Shown: positions 1 through 5,519 of the stretch, one piece after another
Layout: every line of letters begins with the position of its first letter
How positions within the stretch are numbered: the stretch's first letter is position 1
Origin: an uncultured Coriobacteriales bacterium
Lineage (GTDB): Bacteria; Actinomycetota; Coriobacteriia; Coriobacteriales; UMGS124
Reading direction: 5' to 3'
Length of the DNA stretch: 6,186 nucleotides
Assembly: GCA_903789505.1 (NCBI GenBank)
Contig: CAIFEU010000146.1
Span: 1 to 6,186 of the forward strand
Notes under the pieces: generated by a model
What the model was told of the DNA's origin: nothing
What the model saw: only the letters and a program-made list of their open reading frames with translations
The model's database searches: none
Made by a program: the position numbers and the translations under genes

Positions 1-4
1 GCCC

Positions 5-37
5 ACGGGCGCGCGTTTCCCCGGGGCGCGCGCCCGT
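5..37. terminator. Strong GC-rich hairpin, possible terminator of a gene left of the window
   Basis: Positions 5-15 and 27-37 are perfect reverse complements (11 bp, ACGGGCGCGCG against CGCGCGCCCGT) around an 11-base loop that itself contains CCCCGGGG. No T-tract follows on either strand, so this is not a classical intrinsic terminator. It could end transcription from a gene off the left edge or be a structural repeat. No gene with a ribosome binding site is seen between here and the MerR gene. Confidence 0.35.
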
Positions 38-154
38 CACCATGAATACGCTGGACGAGGGGAAAACGTTTAGCGCGGCAGGGGGAAATACCGGGCGCGC
101 CCACGGTGCGCGGGGGCGCCGGGCGAGGCGGACGTCGGCGAGGGACGCGGCGCG

Positions 155-190
155 GCCGCCGGAACGAACGCGGCGCTCGGCGCGCGGGCA
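155..190 (+). pseudogene. Possible decayed C-terminal fragment of a flavoprotein reductase paralogue
   Basis: This stretch matches the last codons and stop of the flavoprotein in this window (3141-3176) at 31 of 36 bases, including 20 identical bases in a row (165-184 = 3151-3170). All five differences are transitions. In the matching frame it reads A-A-G-T-N-A-A-L-G-A-R, against R-I-A-G-T-N-A-A-L-G-A-stop in the intact gene, so the stop has become CGG. Further upstream in the same frame is a weak A-P-G-E resemblance to the A-A-G-E segment of the intact protein, but the glycine-rich substrate/FAD segment between them is missing. It may be the tail of a deleted paralogue. The surrounding sequence is rich in GCG-type repeats (a related 14-mer recurs at 211-224), so a composition-driven match is also possible. 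Confidence 0.28.
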
Positions 191-201
191 GGACGGGACG
201 A

Positions 202-227
202 GGGGCGTGCGCGGCGCTCGGTGCCCC
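202..227 (-). terminator. Possible terminator hairpin downstream of the MerR gene
   Basis: GGGGC (202-206) pairs with GCCCC (223-227), extended by two G-T pairs, and lies 4 bases past the MerR stop codon. On the minus strand it is followed by a C/T-rich run but not by a proper T-tract. Placement fits a terminator; the structure is only moderately convincing. Confidence 0.33.
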
Positions 228-231
228 GGCG

Positions 232-1059
232 TCACGCGACGGGGATGAGAACCTTGTAGTACAGGACGATCCGCCCCTGCGACTCCGATGCCGCCACGGA
301 CTGGAAGAAGATGTCGCCGTCGACCTCGCGGCCTCCGAGGACCGCATCCAGGTCGAGGTCGGCAAGGGTCACGCCGCACTGGTTGGTCTGCCTGCTCACA
401 CAGCACAGGTACTCCCGCGCCGGGTAGCGCCGGCAGAACCGCTCGTCGACGTACGACTCGTCGGGCAGGTCCTCCTCGTCGATTGCCATGCCGCCGGCGA
501 CGAAGGGGTCCTCCGAGCGCCCGCGCTCGCTCGTCGTGAGCACGGGCATGGGGTAGCTCAGCGGCATCAGGTCGAGCCACCTGCGCAGCAGCGCGCCGAG
601 CCCGGCGTCTGCCCGCGCGTCGACACCGGTCCCGTAGTCCAGGTACCAGAACGCGGGATGGGACTCGGTCCAGGGACGCCCGTCGCCGTCGCGCAGGCGC
701 CGCAGCGCCGCCATCTGGTCGTCGTAGCGCCGCAGCGTGACCTGCGCCAGGCGTACGCGCCCCACCAGGTCATCCCGACGCCGCGCGAGCTCCCCCTCGA
801 ACGCGCCGAGGTCGAAGGGCTGCGCCGTCACCAGGTCGCTGGCCTGCTGCAGCGTCATGCCGTATGCGGTCATGTTCTTGATGAGCCGCATCACCACGAC
901 CTCCTGCGGGTGGTACGACCGATAGCCGTTGTCCCCCACGAGCGGTGCGCCCACGCCCTTGCGCTCGTAATGCCTGACCCCCTCCGCGGTGAGGCCGACC
1001 TCGTTGGCCAGAACCGACGTCATGTATGAGTAATCCCCCGCGCGCCGACGATCCCCCAT
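232..1059 (-). CDS. MerR-family transcriptional activator with C-terminal putative ligand-binding domain
   Basis: Predicted dimeric DNA-binding regulator of 275 residues, cytoplasmic. Residues about 12-80 form the MerR winged helix: the helix-turn-helix is around ANEVGLTAEGVRHYE, followed by the family's wing motif NGYRSYHPQEV (44-54) and helices around LIKNMTAYGMTLQQASDLV. Residues about 84-125 are charged and helical and should be the antiparallel dimer coiled coil. Residues about 130-275 are far longer than in metal-sensing MerR proteins and lack a clustered cysteine metal loop. Features such as FWYLDYG and PFVAGGMAI suggest a GyrI/BmrR-type drug-binding fold, which is inference. I chose the ATG at 1059 because AGGGGG stands 4 bases upstream and the first strand (YSYMTSVLA) needs residues before the internal Met at 1023. 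An in-frame ATG at 1146 would run through the promoter region and is rejected. The gene is divergent from the flavoprotein, whose promoter carries a MerR-type operator, so it very likely activates that gene. Confidence 0.9.
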   Translation of the reverse strand: MGDRRRAGDYSYMTSVLANEVGLTAEGVRHYERKGVGAPLVGDNGYRSYHPQEVVVMRLIKNMTAYGMTLQQASDLVTAQPFDLGAFEGELARRRDDLVGRVRLAQVTLRRYDDQMAALRRLRDGDGRPWTESHPAFWYLDYGTGVDARADAGLGALLRRWLDLMPLSYPMPVLTTSERGRSEDPFVAGGMAIDEEDLPDESYVDERFCRRYPAREYLCCVSRQTNQCGVTLADLDLDAVLGGREVDGDIFFQSVAASESQGRIVLYYKVLIPVA

Positions 1060-1089
1060 GGTCCCCCCTGACTCACATCGCCCTAGGAG

Positions 1090-1118
1090 ATGATACCGCG
1101 CCCGAAAACCCCTTGACC
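1090..1118 (-). promoter_or_regulatory. Candidate promoter of the MerR gene
   Basis: On the minus strand a TATCAT hexamer (1095-1090) lies 17 bases from GGTCAA (1118-1113), which is the complement of the flavoprotein's -35 box. This would start the MerR transcript about 24 bases before its ATG. The -35 is poor, so the call is tentative, but back-to-back promoters sharing one operator are common for MerR regulators and would give autoregulation. Confidence 0.3.
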
Positions 1119-1143
1119 CCCAAGCGACTTGGGGGCCTATCGT
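1113..1143 (+). promoter_or_regulatory. MerR-type long-spacer promoter of the flavoprotein gene
   Basis: The -35 box TTGACC (1113-1118) and -10 box TATCGT (1138-1143) are separated by 19 bp instead of the usual 17. A 19-20 bp spacer filled by a dyad is the signature of promoters activated by MerR-family proteins, which underwind DNA to realign the two boxes. Transcription would start near 1150, leaving a leader of about 38 bases. The boxes and spacing are seen directly; activation by the adjacent MerR protein is inferred from family knowledge. Confidence 0.75.
1117..1135. promoter_or_regulatory. Perfect dyad operator for the MerR regulator
   Basis: CCCCCAAG (1117-1124), CGA, CTTGGGGG (1128-1135): perfect 8-bp arms with a 3-base centre. 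The dyad occupies almost exactly the spacer between the -35 and -10 boxes, as in mer, soxS, cueR and bmr-type promoters. Its asymmetry relative to the two flanking genes favours activation of the flavoprotein. Confidence 0.75.
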
Positions 1144-1173
1144 CACTCGCGCGCACAGGGGTGCGCCACATAC

Positions 1174-1181
1174 GAAGGGGG
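1174..1181 (+). promoter_or_regulatory. Ribosome binding site that fixes the flavoprotein start
   Basis: GAAGGGGG ends 6 bases before the ATG at 1188. This selects that ATG over an in-frame ATG at 1026, which lies upstream of the promoter and would put 54 extra residues ahead of the Tat signal. Confidence 0.8.
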
Positions 1182-1187
1182 AACACC

Positions 1188-3173
1188 ATGGAGAACATGC
1201 CGGACATCGCCGCCACGAGCAGGGGAATCACGCGCCGTCAGCTCGTCGCGGGCGCCGCGCTGGTCGCGGGGGCGGCAGGCCTGGGCGCGGGCGCCCTGGC
1301 GCGCACCGCCCGGGCGGCGGACGCGCCGAGCTACCGGGCGGGCACCTACGAGGCGACCGAGGCAAGCCACGGCGGCGACGTGACCGTGCAGGTCACGTTC
1401 AGCGACGACGCAATCGTCGACATCAAGACCACCGCGGAGACTGACACCAGGGGCATCTGCGACAAGGCCCTCTACACCGAGCTGCCTCAGCGCATCATCG
1501 ACGAGCAGTCGCTGGACGTCGACGGCATCACCGGGGCGACCTTCAGCAGCAACGCGATGCTCTCGGCCGTCGAGGACTGCGCCGGGCAGGCGGGGGCGGA
1601 CACGAGCCTGCTGCACCCGGGCAAGCAGGAGGTGACGCCCGAGCAGCGCCAGCTGGAGGCGGACGTCGTCGTCATCGGAGGGGGCGGGGCGGGACTCGCC
1701 GCCGCGGTGGCGGCGACCGACGCCGGTGCCAGCGTGCTGGTTGTGGAGCGCGCGGGCTTCCTGGGAGGGAACTCCCTGGTGAACGGCGGCATCTACAACG
1801 CCCCGAACCCCACGCTCCAGCACAAGGTCGAGATGACCGACTCCGCACGCTCCGCCATCGAGGCGGCGCTGGCAGACGAGCCCGCCAACGACGACATCGC
1901 CGACCTGCAGGCCGACGTCAGGAGGGAGTACGAGGAGTACCTCGCATCGGGCCAGACCTATCTGTTCGACTCCGCCGACTGGTACGCCCTGCAGACGCTC
2001 AAGGGCGGCGACTACGTGGCGAACGTCGCGCTCGTGCGCGAGATGGCCGACAACGCCTACGACGACCTGCAGTGGATCCACGACCTGGGATGGGAGTACG
2101 GCGACAAGGTCATCGTGGGAGCGGGCTCGCTCTACCAGCGCACGGTCTCCTCGGTGGTGCCACTGGGATATGGCCTGATCAGCGCCTATGAGAAGCAGCT
2201 CGAGGAGCGGGACCGGGACTGCACCTACCTGTTCAACACGCGTGCCGAGCACTTCACGCGGGACGATTCGGGCGCCATCACGGGTGTGAGCGCCACCGAC
2301 ACACAGGGCAACACCTACCAAATCACCGCGCGCAAGGGCGTCGTGCTGAGCACTGGCGGCTTCTCGGGCAACAAGGAGCTCATCGCTGAGTACAACACCT
2401 CGGGCAAGTGGCCCGACCTGAGCGACCTGGGGACCACCAACGTGGGAACCGTGACCGGTGACGGCATCGAGATGGCCAAGGAGATCGACGCATCGCTCAC
2501 CGACATGGACCAGATTCAGCTGCTCTACCTGTGCGACCCCAGCGCCGGCGGTGAGACCTCGCGCAACGATCCCAAGGGCGTGAGCGGCGACTACCAGCTG
2601 TTCTTCAACAAGGAGGGCAAGCGCTTCGTGCGCGAGGACGGTCGCCGCGACGAGATCAGCCTCGCCGTGCTGCAGCAGACCGACCGTGAGTACTGGCTGG
2701 TCACCTGCGCCGACGCCATCACCGACCCAGACAACACCACTGACTACAGCGGCACCCCCCTGTCCGACCTCATCGAGCGGGGCAAGGTCTTCAGCGCGCC
2801 CACCTTCTCAGAGCTGTGCGACAAGATCGGCATTCCCGCCGACACCGCCCAGCAGGAGCTGGACGACTACAACGCCACGGTGGACTCCGGGGCGGAGCAG
2901 GACGAGTTCGGCCGCACGGGGCTCAACTCGATGACCACCGGCCCCTGGTACGCGGCGCTCAACACCGTCTCAATCCACCACACCATGGGCGGCGTGACGA
3001 TCGACACCAGCTGCCGCGTGCTCGACCAGAGCGGCGAGGCGTTCGATGGCCTCGGCGCGGCGGGCGAGGTCACGGGCGGCATCCACGGCTCCAACCGTCT
3101 GGGCGGCAACGCCATCGTCGACACCGTCGTCTTCGGCCGCATCGCCGGGACGAACGCGGCGCTCGGCGCGTAG
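1188..3173 (+). CDS. Tat-exported FMN/FAD flavoprotein reductase (fumarate reductase flavoprotein family), substrate unknown
   Basis: 661 residues. An N-terminal Tat signal has TRRQLV at 15-20, an Ala/Gly-rich hydrophobic stretch and a likely cleavage after ARA (43), so it acts outside the membrane. Residues about 48-136 are an FMN-binding domain; DGITGAT (112-118) matches the ApbE flavinylation motif, with Thr118 the likely attachment site. Residues about 158-650 are the FAD-binding/catalytic part: VVIGGGGAGL (161-170) with Glu187 for FAD, GKRFVRED and RRD (Arg487), IHHTMGG (596-602) and GSNRLGGNA (Arg637). By eye these match the proton-donor Arg402, His504 and Arg544 of Shewanella fumarate reductase. 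However, the QxHPT-type segment reads IQLLYLCDP (Leu446 where His365 would sit), and the Glu378/Arg381 pair appears to be Lys463/Ser466. The fold and redox chemistry are therefore kept but the acceptor is probably not fumarate; urocanate reductase is a precedent for such a switch. No cytochrome, quinol partner or ApbE gene is in the window. The divergent MerR gene probably controls it. Confidence 0.92.
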   Translation: MENMPDIAATSRGITRRQLVAGAALVAGAAGLGAGALARTARAADAPSYRAGTYEATEASHGGDVTVQVTFSDDAIVDIKTTAETDTRGICDKALYTELPQRIIDEQSLDVDGITGATFSSNAMLSAVEDCAGQAGADTSLLHPGKQEVTPEQRQLEADVVVIGGGGAGLAAAVAATDAGASVLVVERAGFLGGNSLVNGGIYNAPNPTLQHKVEMTDSARSAIEAALADEPANDDIADLQADVRREYEEYLASGQTYLFDSADWYALQTLKGGDYVANVALVREMADNAYDDLQWIHDLGWEYGDKVIVGAGSLYQRTVSSVVPLGYGLISAYEKQLEERDRDCTYLFNTRAEHFTRDDSGAITGVSATDTQGNTYQITARKGVVLSTGGFSGNKELIAEYNTSGKWPDLSDLGTTNVGTVTGDGIEMAKEIDASLTDMDQIQLLYLCDPSAGGETSRNDPKGVSGDYQLFFNKEGKRFVREDGRRDEISLAVLQQTDREYWLVTCADAITDPDNTTDYSGTPLSDLIERGKVFSAPTFSELCDKIGIPADTAQQELDDYNATVDSGAEQDEFGRTGLNSMTTGPWYAALNTVSIHHTMGGVTIDTSCRVLDQSGEAFDGLGAAGEVTGGIHGSNRLGGNAIVDTVVFGRIAGTNAALGA

Positions 3174-3186
3174 GCACCGCTGGTGC
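3174..3186 (+). other. Small hairpin directly after the flavoprotein stop
   Basis: GCACC-GCT-GGTGC is a perfect 5-bp stem with a 3-base loop, starting at the first base after the stop codon. It has no T-tract. It may stabilise the mRNA 3' end or contribute to termination together with the larger hairpin that follows. Confidence 0.35.
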
Positions 3187-3189
3187 GCA

Positions 3190-3233
3190 GGGGCGGTGCG
3201 AGGCGCGCTGAGCCGCGCGTCGCGCGCCGCCCC
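3190..3233. terminator. GC-rich imperfect hairpin between convergent genes, possible bidirectional terminator
   Basis: GGGGCGG (3190-3196) pairs with CCGCCCC (3227-3233), and an inner stem joins 3198-3207 with 3214-3223 with one mismatch. It sits between the ends of the flavoprotein (plus) and hipA (minus), where a shared terminator is expected. Neither strand has a T-tract, so termination here is inferred from position and stem strength. Confidence 0.45.
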
Positions 3234-3284
3234 CACGTGCGGATAGCTCGATTGACGCCGAACGTGCGGGCAAACGAGACTGGG

Positions 3285-4553
3285 CTAAAGTCCCACTACG
3301 ACAGAACGGCAATTCTCGAGCAGAGGGTCTTCCAAATGCGAGCGAAGCTCTGTCATGCCGTCAATGTCAGAAAGGTCGTCGAACAGAGCTACCGCCTCTG
3401 TCGTTATCCTCTCGGCCAGGCCCCGCATGAGCGAGACACACCAACCCGCGTCAAGTCCCACCCGGTCGAGATGCCCATTGCGCGCGTACCGACCAAGGGC
3501 GTTCTCGCTCATGCGGCCGAGCCTGTTCTCGCCCCCGATGCCCATGGCCAGACGCCCGCCTCGCCGCAGCGATTCATAGGGCAACGCCGAAGCCACGTCA
3601 TAGAGCGGTGCCAAGAGCGCATAACCATCTCCCTGAAGAAGTATCGAATAGTTCTTGGCATGCGCGTCGGTCGCCCCGATAAGGCAGTTGAAGAAGAGCA
3701 TGACGGTGAAGAGTCTCATGTTCTCCTCGGCCTGGGACGTCGTTGCGAGAAGGCCAAGAATGGCATTCGCGTCTGGACCGCCGTCGGAGGTGTACTTCTG
3801 ACTTGGAGGCACCGAGAGAGCTTGGCAGAGGTCCTCCTGATGAAGCCGAATCACCGTACCATCGTCTGAAGTCAGGCGGTCGTATCTGCTCACGATGATT
3901 GCAGGGGTACCGTCAAAGGCCTCGTAGCGCACCTCGGCAGTAGGGATTCCGCACTCGCGTGCAAGCCTCATGCAGAAGAACTCATTCAGCGCCTGAAGCC
4001 GATACCCGGCTATGCCGTTCTTAAAGATATGCGTCGTTGGGGCAGAGCCCTTGCAGCTGCACCATGCGCCGTCATGCCATGCAAGGGCGAACTTCCCCTG
4101 ATTACCGCCTAGGGACCAATGCTCCGAGGCCCCCACCCAAGAATCCTCCGACACGTCGAGGTTCCTCAGCCGTGCCCCAATCTCCCGATCGGTGACCGGC
4201 TCATATGAACCCGACCTTCTCAGGACGCCGTCCAGTTGCTGCGAAACACAGAACTGAACACCACCGGGAAGATCAAGACCGATGTGGGAGAGCAGTGCGA
4301 AGACGTTATTAGGTCTCACGTCATAGCGCTTCGCGATGCTCCGGCGAACATCCTCGCTGTCGGGCAGGAGACCTTGGAGATAGGGCAGCACGATCTTCTG
4401 TGGATACACACGGTTCGAGACGGGCATGGAGAGCGAAAGCGGTGTCCCCCGGTACCCATCCCGGTACCGAAATGAGAGCGCGCCGCAGTCATCCAGCGCC
4501 AGCACGCCGGCAGGAACGCCGGTGATCACAACGCAGAGCGATTTGTCCATCAT
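3285..4553 (-). CDS. hipA: HipA-family serine/threonine kinase toxin
   Basis: 422 residues, close to the 440 of E. coli HipA, so it looks full length. HipA kinases phosphorylate a translation component (glutamyl-tRNA synthetase in E. coli) and cause growth arrest; the target here is unknown. The N-terminal subdomain is recognisable from TPLSLSMPV (37-45) and YLQGLLPDSEDVRR (58-71). The kinase core shows WSLGGNQGKFAL (146-157), where Ser147 matches the auto-phosphorylated Ser150 loop of E. coli HipA; Lys154 is also in this segment. It continues with IIVSRYDRL (219-227), LHQEDLCQAL (237-246), the catalytic loop DAHAKN (Asp296, Asn301) and the metal-binding LYDVAS (Asp319). All key residues are present, so the kinase should be active. 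Its ATG overlaps the antitoxin stop by 4 nt (4550-4553); AGGA lies 12 bases upstream, so translational coupling is likely. A second ATG follows immediately (4550). GC content and codon use look lower than in the flavoprotein, suggesting horizontal acquisition. Confidence 0.93.
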   Translation of the reverse strand: MMDKSLCVVITGVPAGVLALDDCGALSFRYRDGYRGTPLSLSMPVSNRVYPQKIVLPYLQGLLPDSEDVRRSIAKRYDVRPNNVFALLSHIGLDLPGGVQFCVSQQLDGVLRRSGSYEPVTDREIGARLRNLDVSEDSWVGASEHWSLGGNQGKFALAWHDGAWCSCKGSAPTTHIFKNGIAGYRLQALNEFFCMRLARECGIPTAEVRYEAFDGTPAIIVSRYDRLTSDDGTVIRLHQEDLCQALSVPPSQKYTSDGGPDANAILGLLATTSQAEENMRLFTVMLFFNCLIGATDAHAKNYSILLQGDGYALLAPLYDVASALPYESLRRGGRLAMGIGGENRLGRMSENALGRYARNGHLDRVGLDAGWCVSLMRGLAERITTEAVALFDDLSDIDGMTELRSHLEDPLLENCRSVVVGL

Positions 4554-4972
4554 GACATGTCACGTTCCTGGGTCGCCCTTGCCAACTCGTCATAGAGGAT
4601 GCGATAGCGTTCGAGCATGCTGGCGGGTTCGCCAAGGACCATCGCCTCGTCGACATTCGAGGCAGAAGCTCCCTCTTTAGTGTCGACAGCGTCAGGCACA
4701 TCCAACTTGCGCACGCTTGTCGCCTTCCGCGCCGGTTGGTCGGTACCGGGCAGAGGCGGCTCCGCGAACAGACGAATTCCGAGAGCCTGCGTAACGCTCA
4801 TCAGCTTGTCAAGCCGGATGCCGGGGGCGTCGCCCAGCTCCAGAGAGAGGACGAGCCGCTCGGACACGCCCGCGCGACGGGCGAGCTCCCTCTGAGTGAG
4901 GCCCTGCTCCTTGCGGGCGTTGCGGACGCACAGCCCAATCTGGCGAGGGATGGCGATCTCAACCAAGCTCAA
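4550..4972 (-). CDS. hipB: HipB-like Xre-family antitoxin and repressor
   Basis: 140 residues. Residues about 11-66 are an Xre/Cro helix-turn-helix (QIGLCVRNARKEQGLTQREL, then ARRAGVSERLVLSLELGD), followed by IRLDKLMSVTQALGIRLF, the usual HipB-type ending of this domain. HipB proteins bind and neutralise HipA and repress their own operon. The protein is longer than E. coli HipB (88 residues). The extra C-terminus has a low-complexity linker (about 72-110) and a predicted charged helix (about 115-137, SMLERYRILYDELARATQER) that may contact the toxin; that role is inference. The start is TTG, chosen because AAGGAG stands 8 bases upstream and the fold begins within ten residues. An upstream ATG in the leader is out of frame. 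Its stop overlaps the hipA start, making a two-gene operon with antitoxin first. Confidence 0.9.
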   Translation of the reverse strand: MSLVEIAIPRQIGLCVRNARKEQGLTQRELARRAGVSERLVLSLELGDAPGIRLDKLMSVTQALGIRLFAEPPLPGTDQPARKATSVRKLDVPDAVDTKEGASASNVDEAMVLGEPASMLERYRILYDELARATQERDMS

Positions 4973-4980
4973 GCGCTCCG

Positions 4981-4986
4981 CTCCTT
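4981..4986 (-). promoter_or_regulatory. Ribosome binding site supporting a TTG start for hipB
   Basis: On the minus strand AAGGAG lies 8 bases before TTG at 4972. There is no in-frame ATG nearby, so this site decides the start. Confidence 0.7.
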
Positions 4987-5053
4987 CTCATCCTCACAGG
5001 CAAGCAAAATGCAGGCAAAGCAGAAATCCGCACTTCTTTACAGATTAACGATA

Positions 5054-5095
5054 CCGCAGAACTATGCGGAAATCTAGAACTGCATAGTTCTGCGG
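5054..5095 (-). promoter_or_regulatory. Probable hipBA operator: 14-bp perfect inverted repeat with three half-sites
   Basis: CCGCAGAACTATGC (5054-5067) is the exact reverse complement of GCATAGTTCTGCGG (5082-5095), with a 14-base gap. The AGAACT core also occurs at 5076-5081 and forms a second inverted pair with AGTTCT (5086-5091), so three half-sites lie close together, like the multiple operators HipB binds in E. coli although the motif is different. On the minus strand TATCGT (5053-5048) directly after the repeat could be the -10 box, with a weak TAGATT (5076-5071) 17 bases upstream. A bound antitoxin would then cover this promoter. The hipB start is about 80 bases downstream. Confidence 0.6.
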
Positions 5096-5155
5096 CTTTC
5101 TGCAGTCTCATGCCGTGAGGCCTCGAACGAGATGACGCACGTGCCGTTCTCAACC

Positions 5156-5200
5156 CGTCAGCGATTTTCGAATGGTTCGTCAGCGTTTTTCCGGATGGCT
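5156..5200. repeat. Two-copy tandem repeat of 22/23 bp
   Basis: Copy one (5156-5177) and copy two (5178-5200) both begin CGTCAGCG, continue with a TTTTC stretch and end in an ATGG-T element. They differ by three substitutions and one inserted C. They abut exactly. Function unknown; a protein-binding array or part of a dispersed intergenic repeat are both possible. Confidence 0.6.
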
Positions 5201-5229
5201 CATAGCCAGGAGGCTTGCCGAGGGTATGC

Positions 5230-5310
5230 GGTGGGGCGGCGCGACGACGGGCGCGGCCCTCGGCCCATGTAGTAGTTGCGGCGGCCCCGGAGCAAGCGCA
5301 CCGCCCCACC
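5230..5310. repeat. 10-bp perfect inverted repeat enclosing a 61-base GC-rich loop
   Basis: GGTGGGGCGG (5230-5239) pairs with CCGCCCCACC (5301-5310). In addition GCTTGC (5213-5218) is complementary to GCAAGC (5292-5297), which lies just inside the second arm, so both stems together would make a pseudoknot. Structured RNA is possible, but I recognise no known family. Confidence 0.45.
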
Positions 5311-5333
5311 AGGAACAATCTTATGAAATCGGT

Positions 5334-5365
5334 GGAGAAGGAAAAGTCTTGTCTTTTCCGCCTCC
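5334..5365. terminator. Hairpin, possible terminator of the TetR transcript
   Basis: GGAG-AA-GGAAAAG (5334-5346) pairs with CTTTTCC-GC-CTCC (5353-5365) around a 6-base loop, with one 2x2 internal loop. Read on the minus strand, the distal arm is CTTTTCC-TT-CTCC, T-rich within the stem but with no T-tail after it. It is 155 bases past the TetR stop, so it could end that transcript or be part of the structured intergenic block. Confidence 0.35.
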
Positions 5366-5519
5366 ATACGCCGGTATCCGTTTGCACACGCGCCGTGCAC
5401 GAACGCCCGGGGCGCCCGGGGCGCGGCATCGTCCCGTCCCCGCACAGAAGGCAGCCATCCGGGGGCAGCCCGCGCGGCGAGACACGTCACCCGCAGGCGC
5501 CCGCCCCCACCGTCCTCCG

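Larger units (their letters stand above)
4973..5519. other. 547-base intergenic region between hipB and the TetR gene, no convincing gene
   Basis: The part next to hipB (about 5000-5100) is AT-rich for this window and carries the probable hipBA promoter and operator. From about 5100 the sequence becomes GC-rich and repetitive: a tandem repeat (5156-5200), an inverted repeat with a 61-base loop (5230-5310), an A/T-rich hairpin (5334-5365), a small TGCAC/GTGCA hairpin (5383-5399) and two copies of CGCCCGGGG (5404-5421). A plus-strand reading frame from ATG 5323 has AGGA at 5311-5314, but its protein is Arg/Pro-rich without a recognisable domain and runs antisense into the TetR gene. Some of the region could be a non-coding RNA or a dispersed repeat. 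Confidence 0.6.

Noticed and set aside
42..248. Small plus-strand frame starting after the first hairpin
   Set aside because: No ribosome binding site, Arg/Gly-rich composition without a domain, and it runs into the end of the MerR gene on the other strand.
106..1029. 307-codon plus-strand reading frame opposite the MerR gene
   Set aside because: It is antisense to a clear MerR protein, its translation is Arg/Pro/Val-rich with no domain, and it has no ribosome binding site; long shadow frames are normal at this GC content.
1026..1187. Extension of the flavoprotein upstream to ATG 1026
   Set aside because: The extension spans the promoter and operator and would bury the Tat signal; ATG 1188 has a strong ribosome binding site.
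1143..2321. 392-codon minus-strand reading frame opposite the flavoprotein
   Set aside because: Antisense shadow of a well-supported gene; no recognisable motif and no start signals.
3281..3295. Short TGGG/CCCA hairpin across the hipA stop codon
   Set aside because: Four base pairs only, without a T-tract; not a credible terminator.
3183..3869. 228-codon plus-strand frame opposite the end of hipA
   Set aside because: Antisense to conserved HipA residues; no domain in the translation.
5404..5421. Two adjacent copies of CGCCCGGGG
   Set aside because: Too short and too GC-simple to mean more than local slippage.
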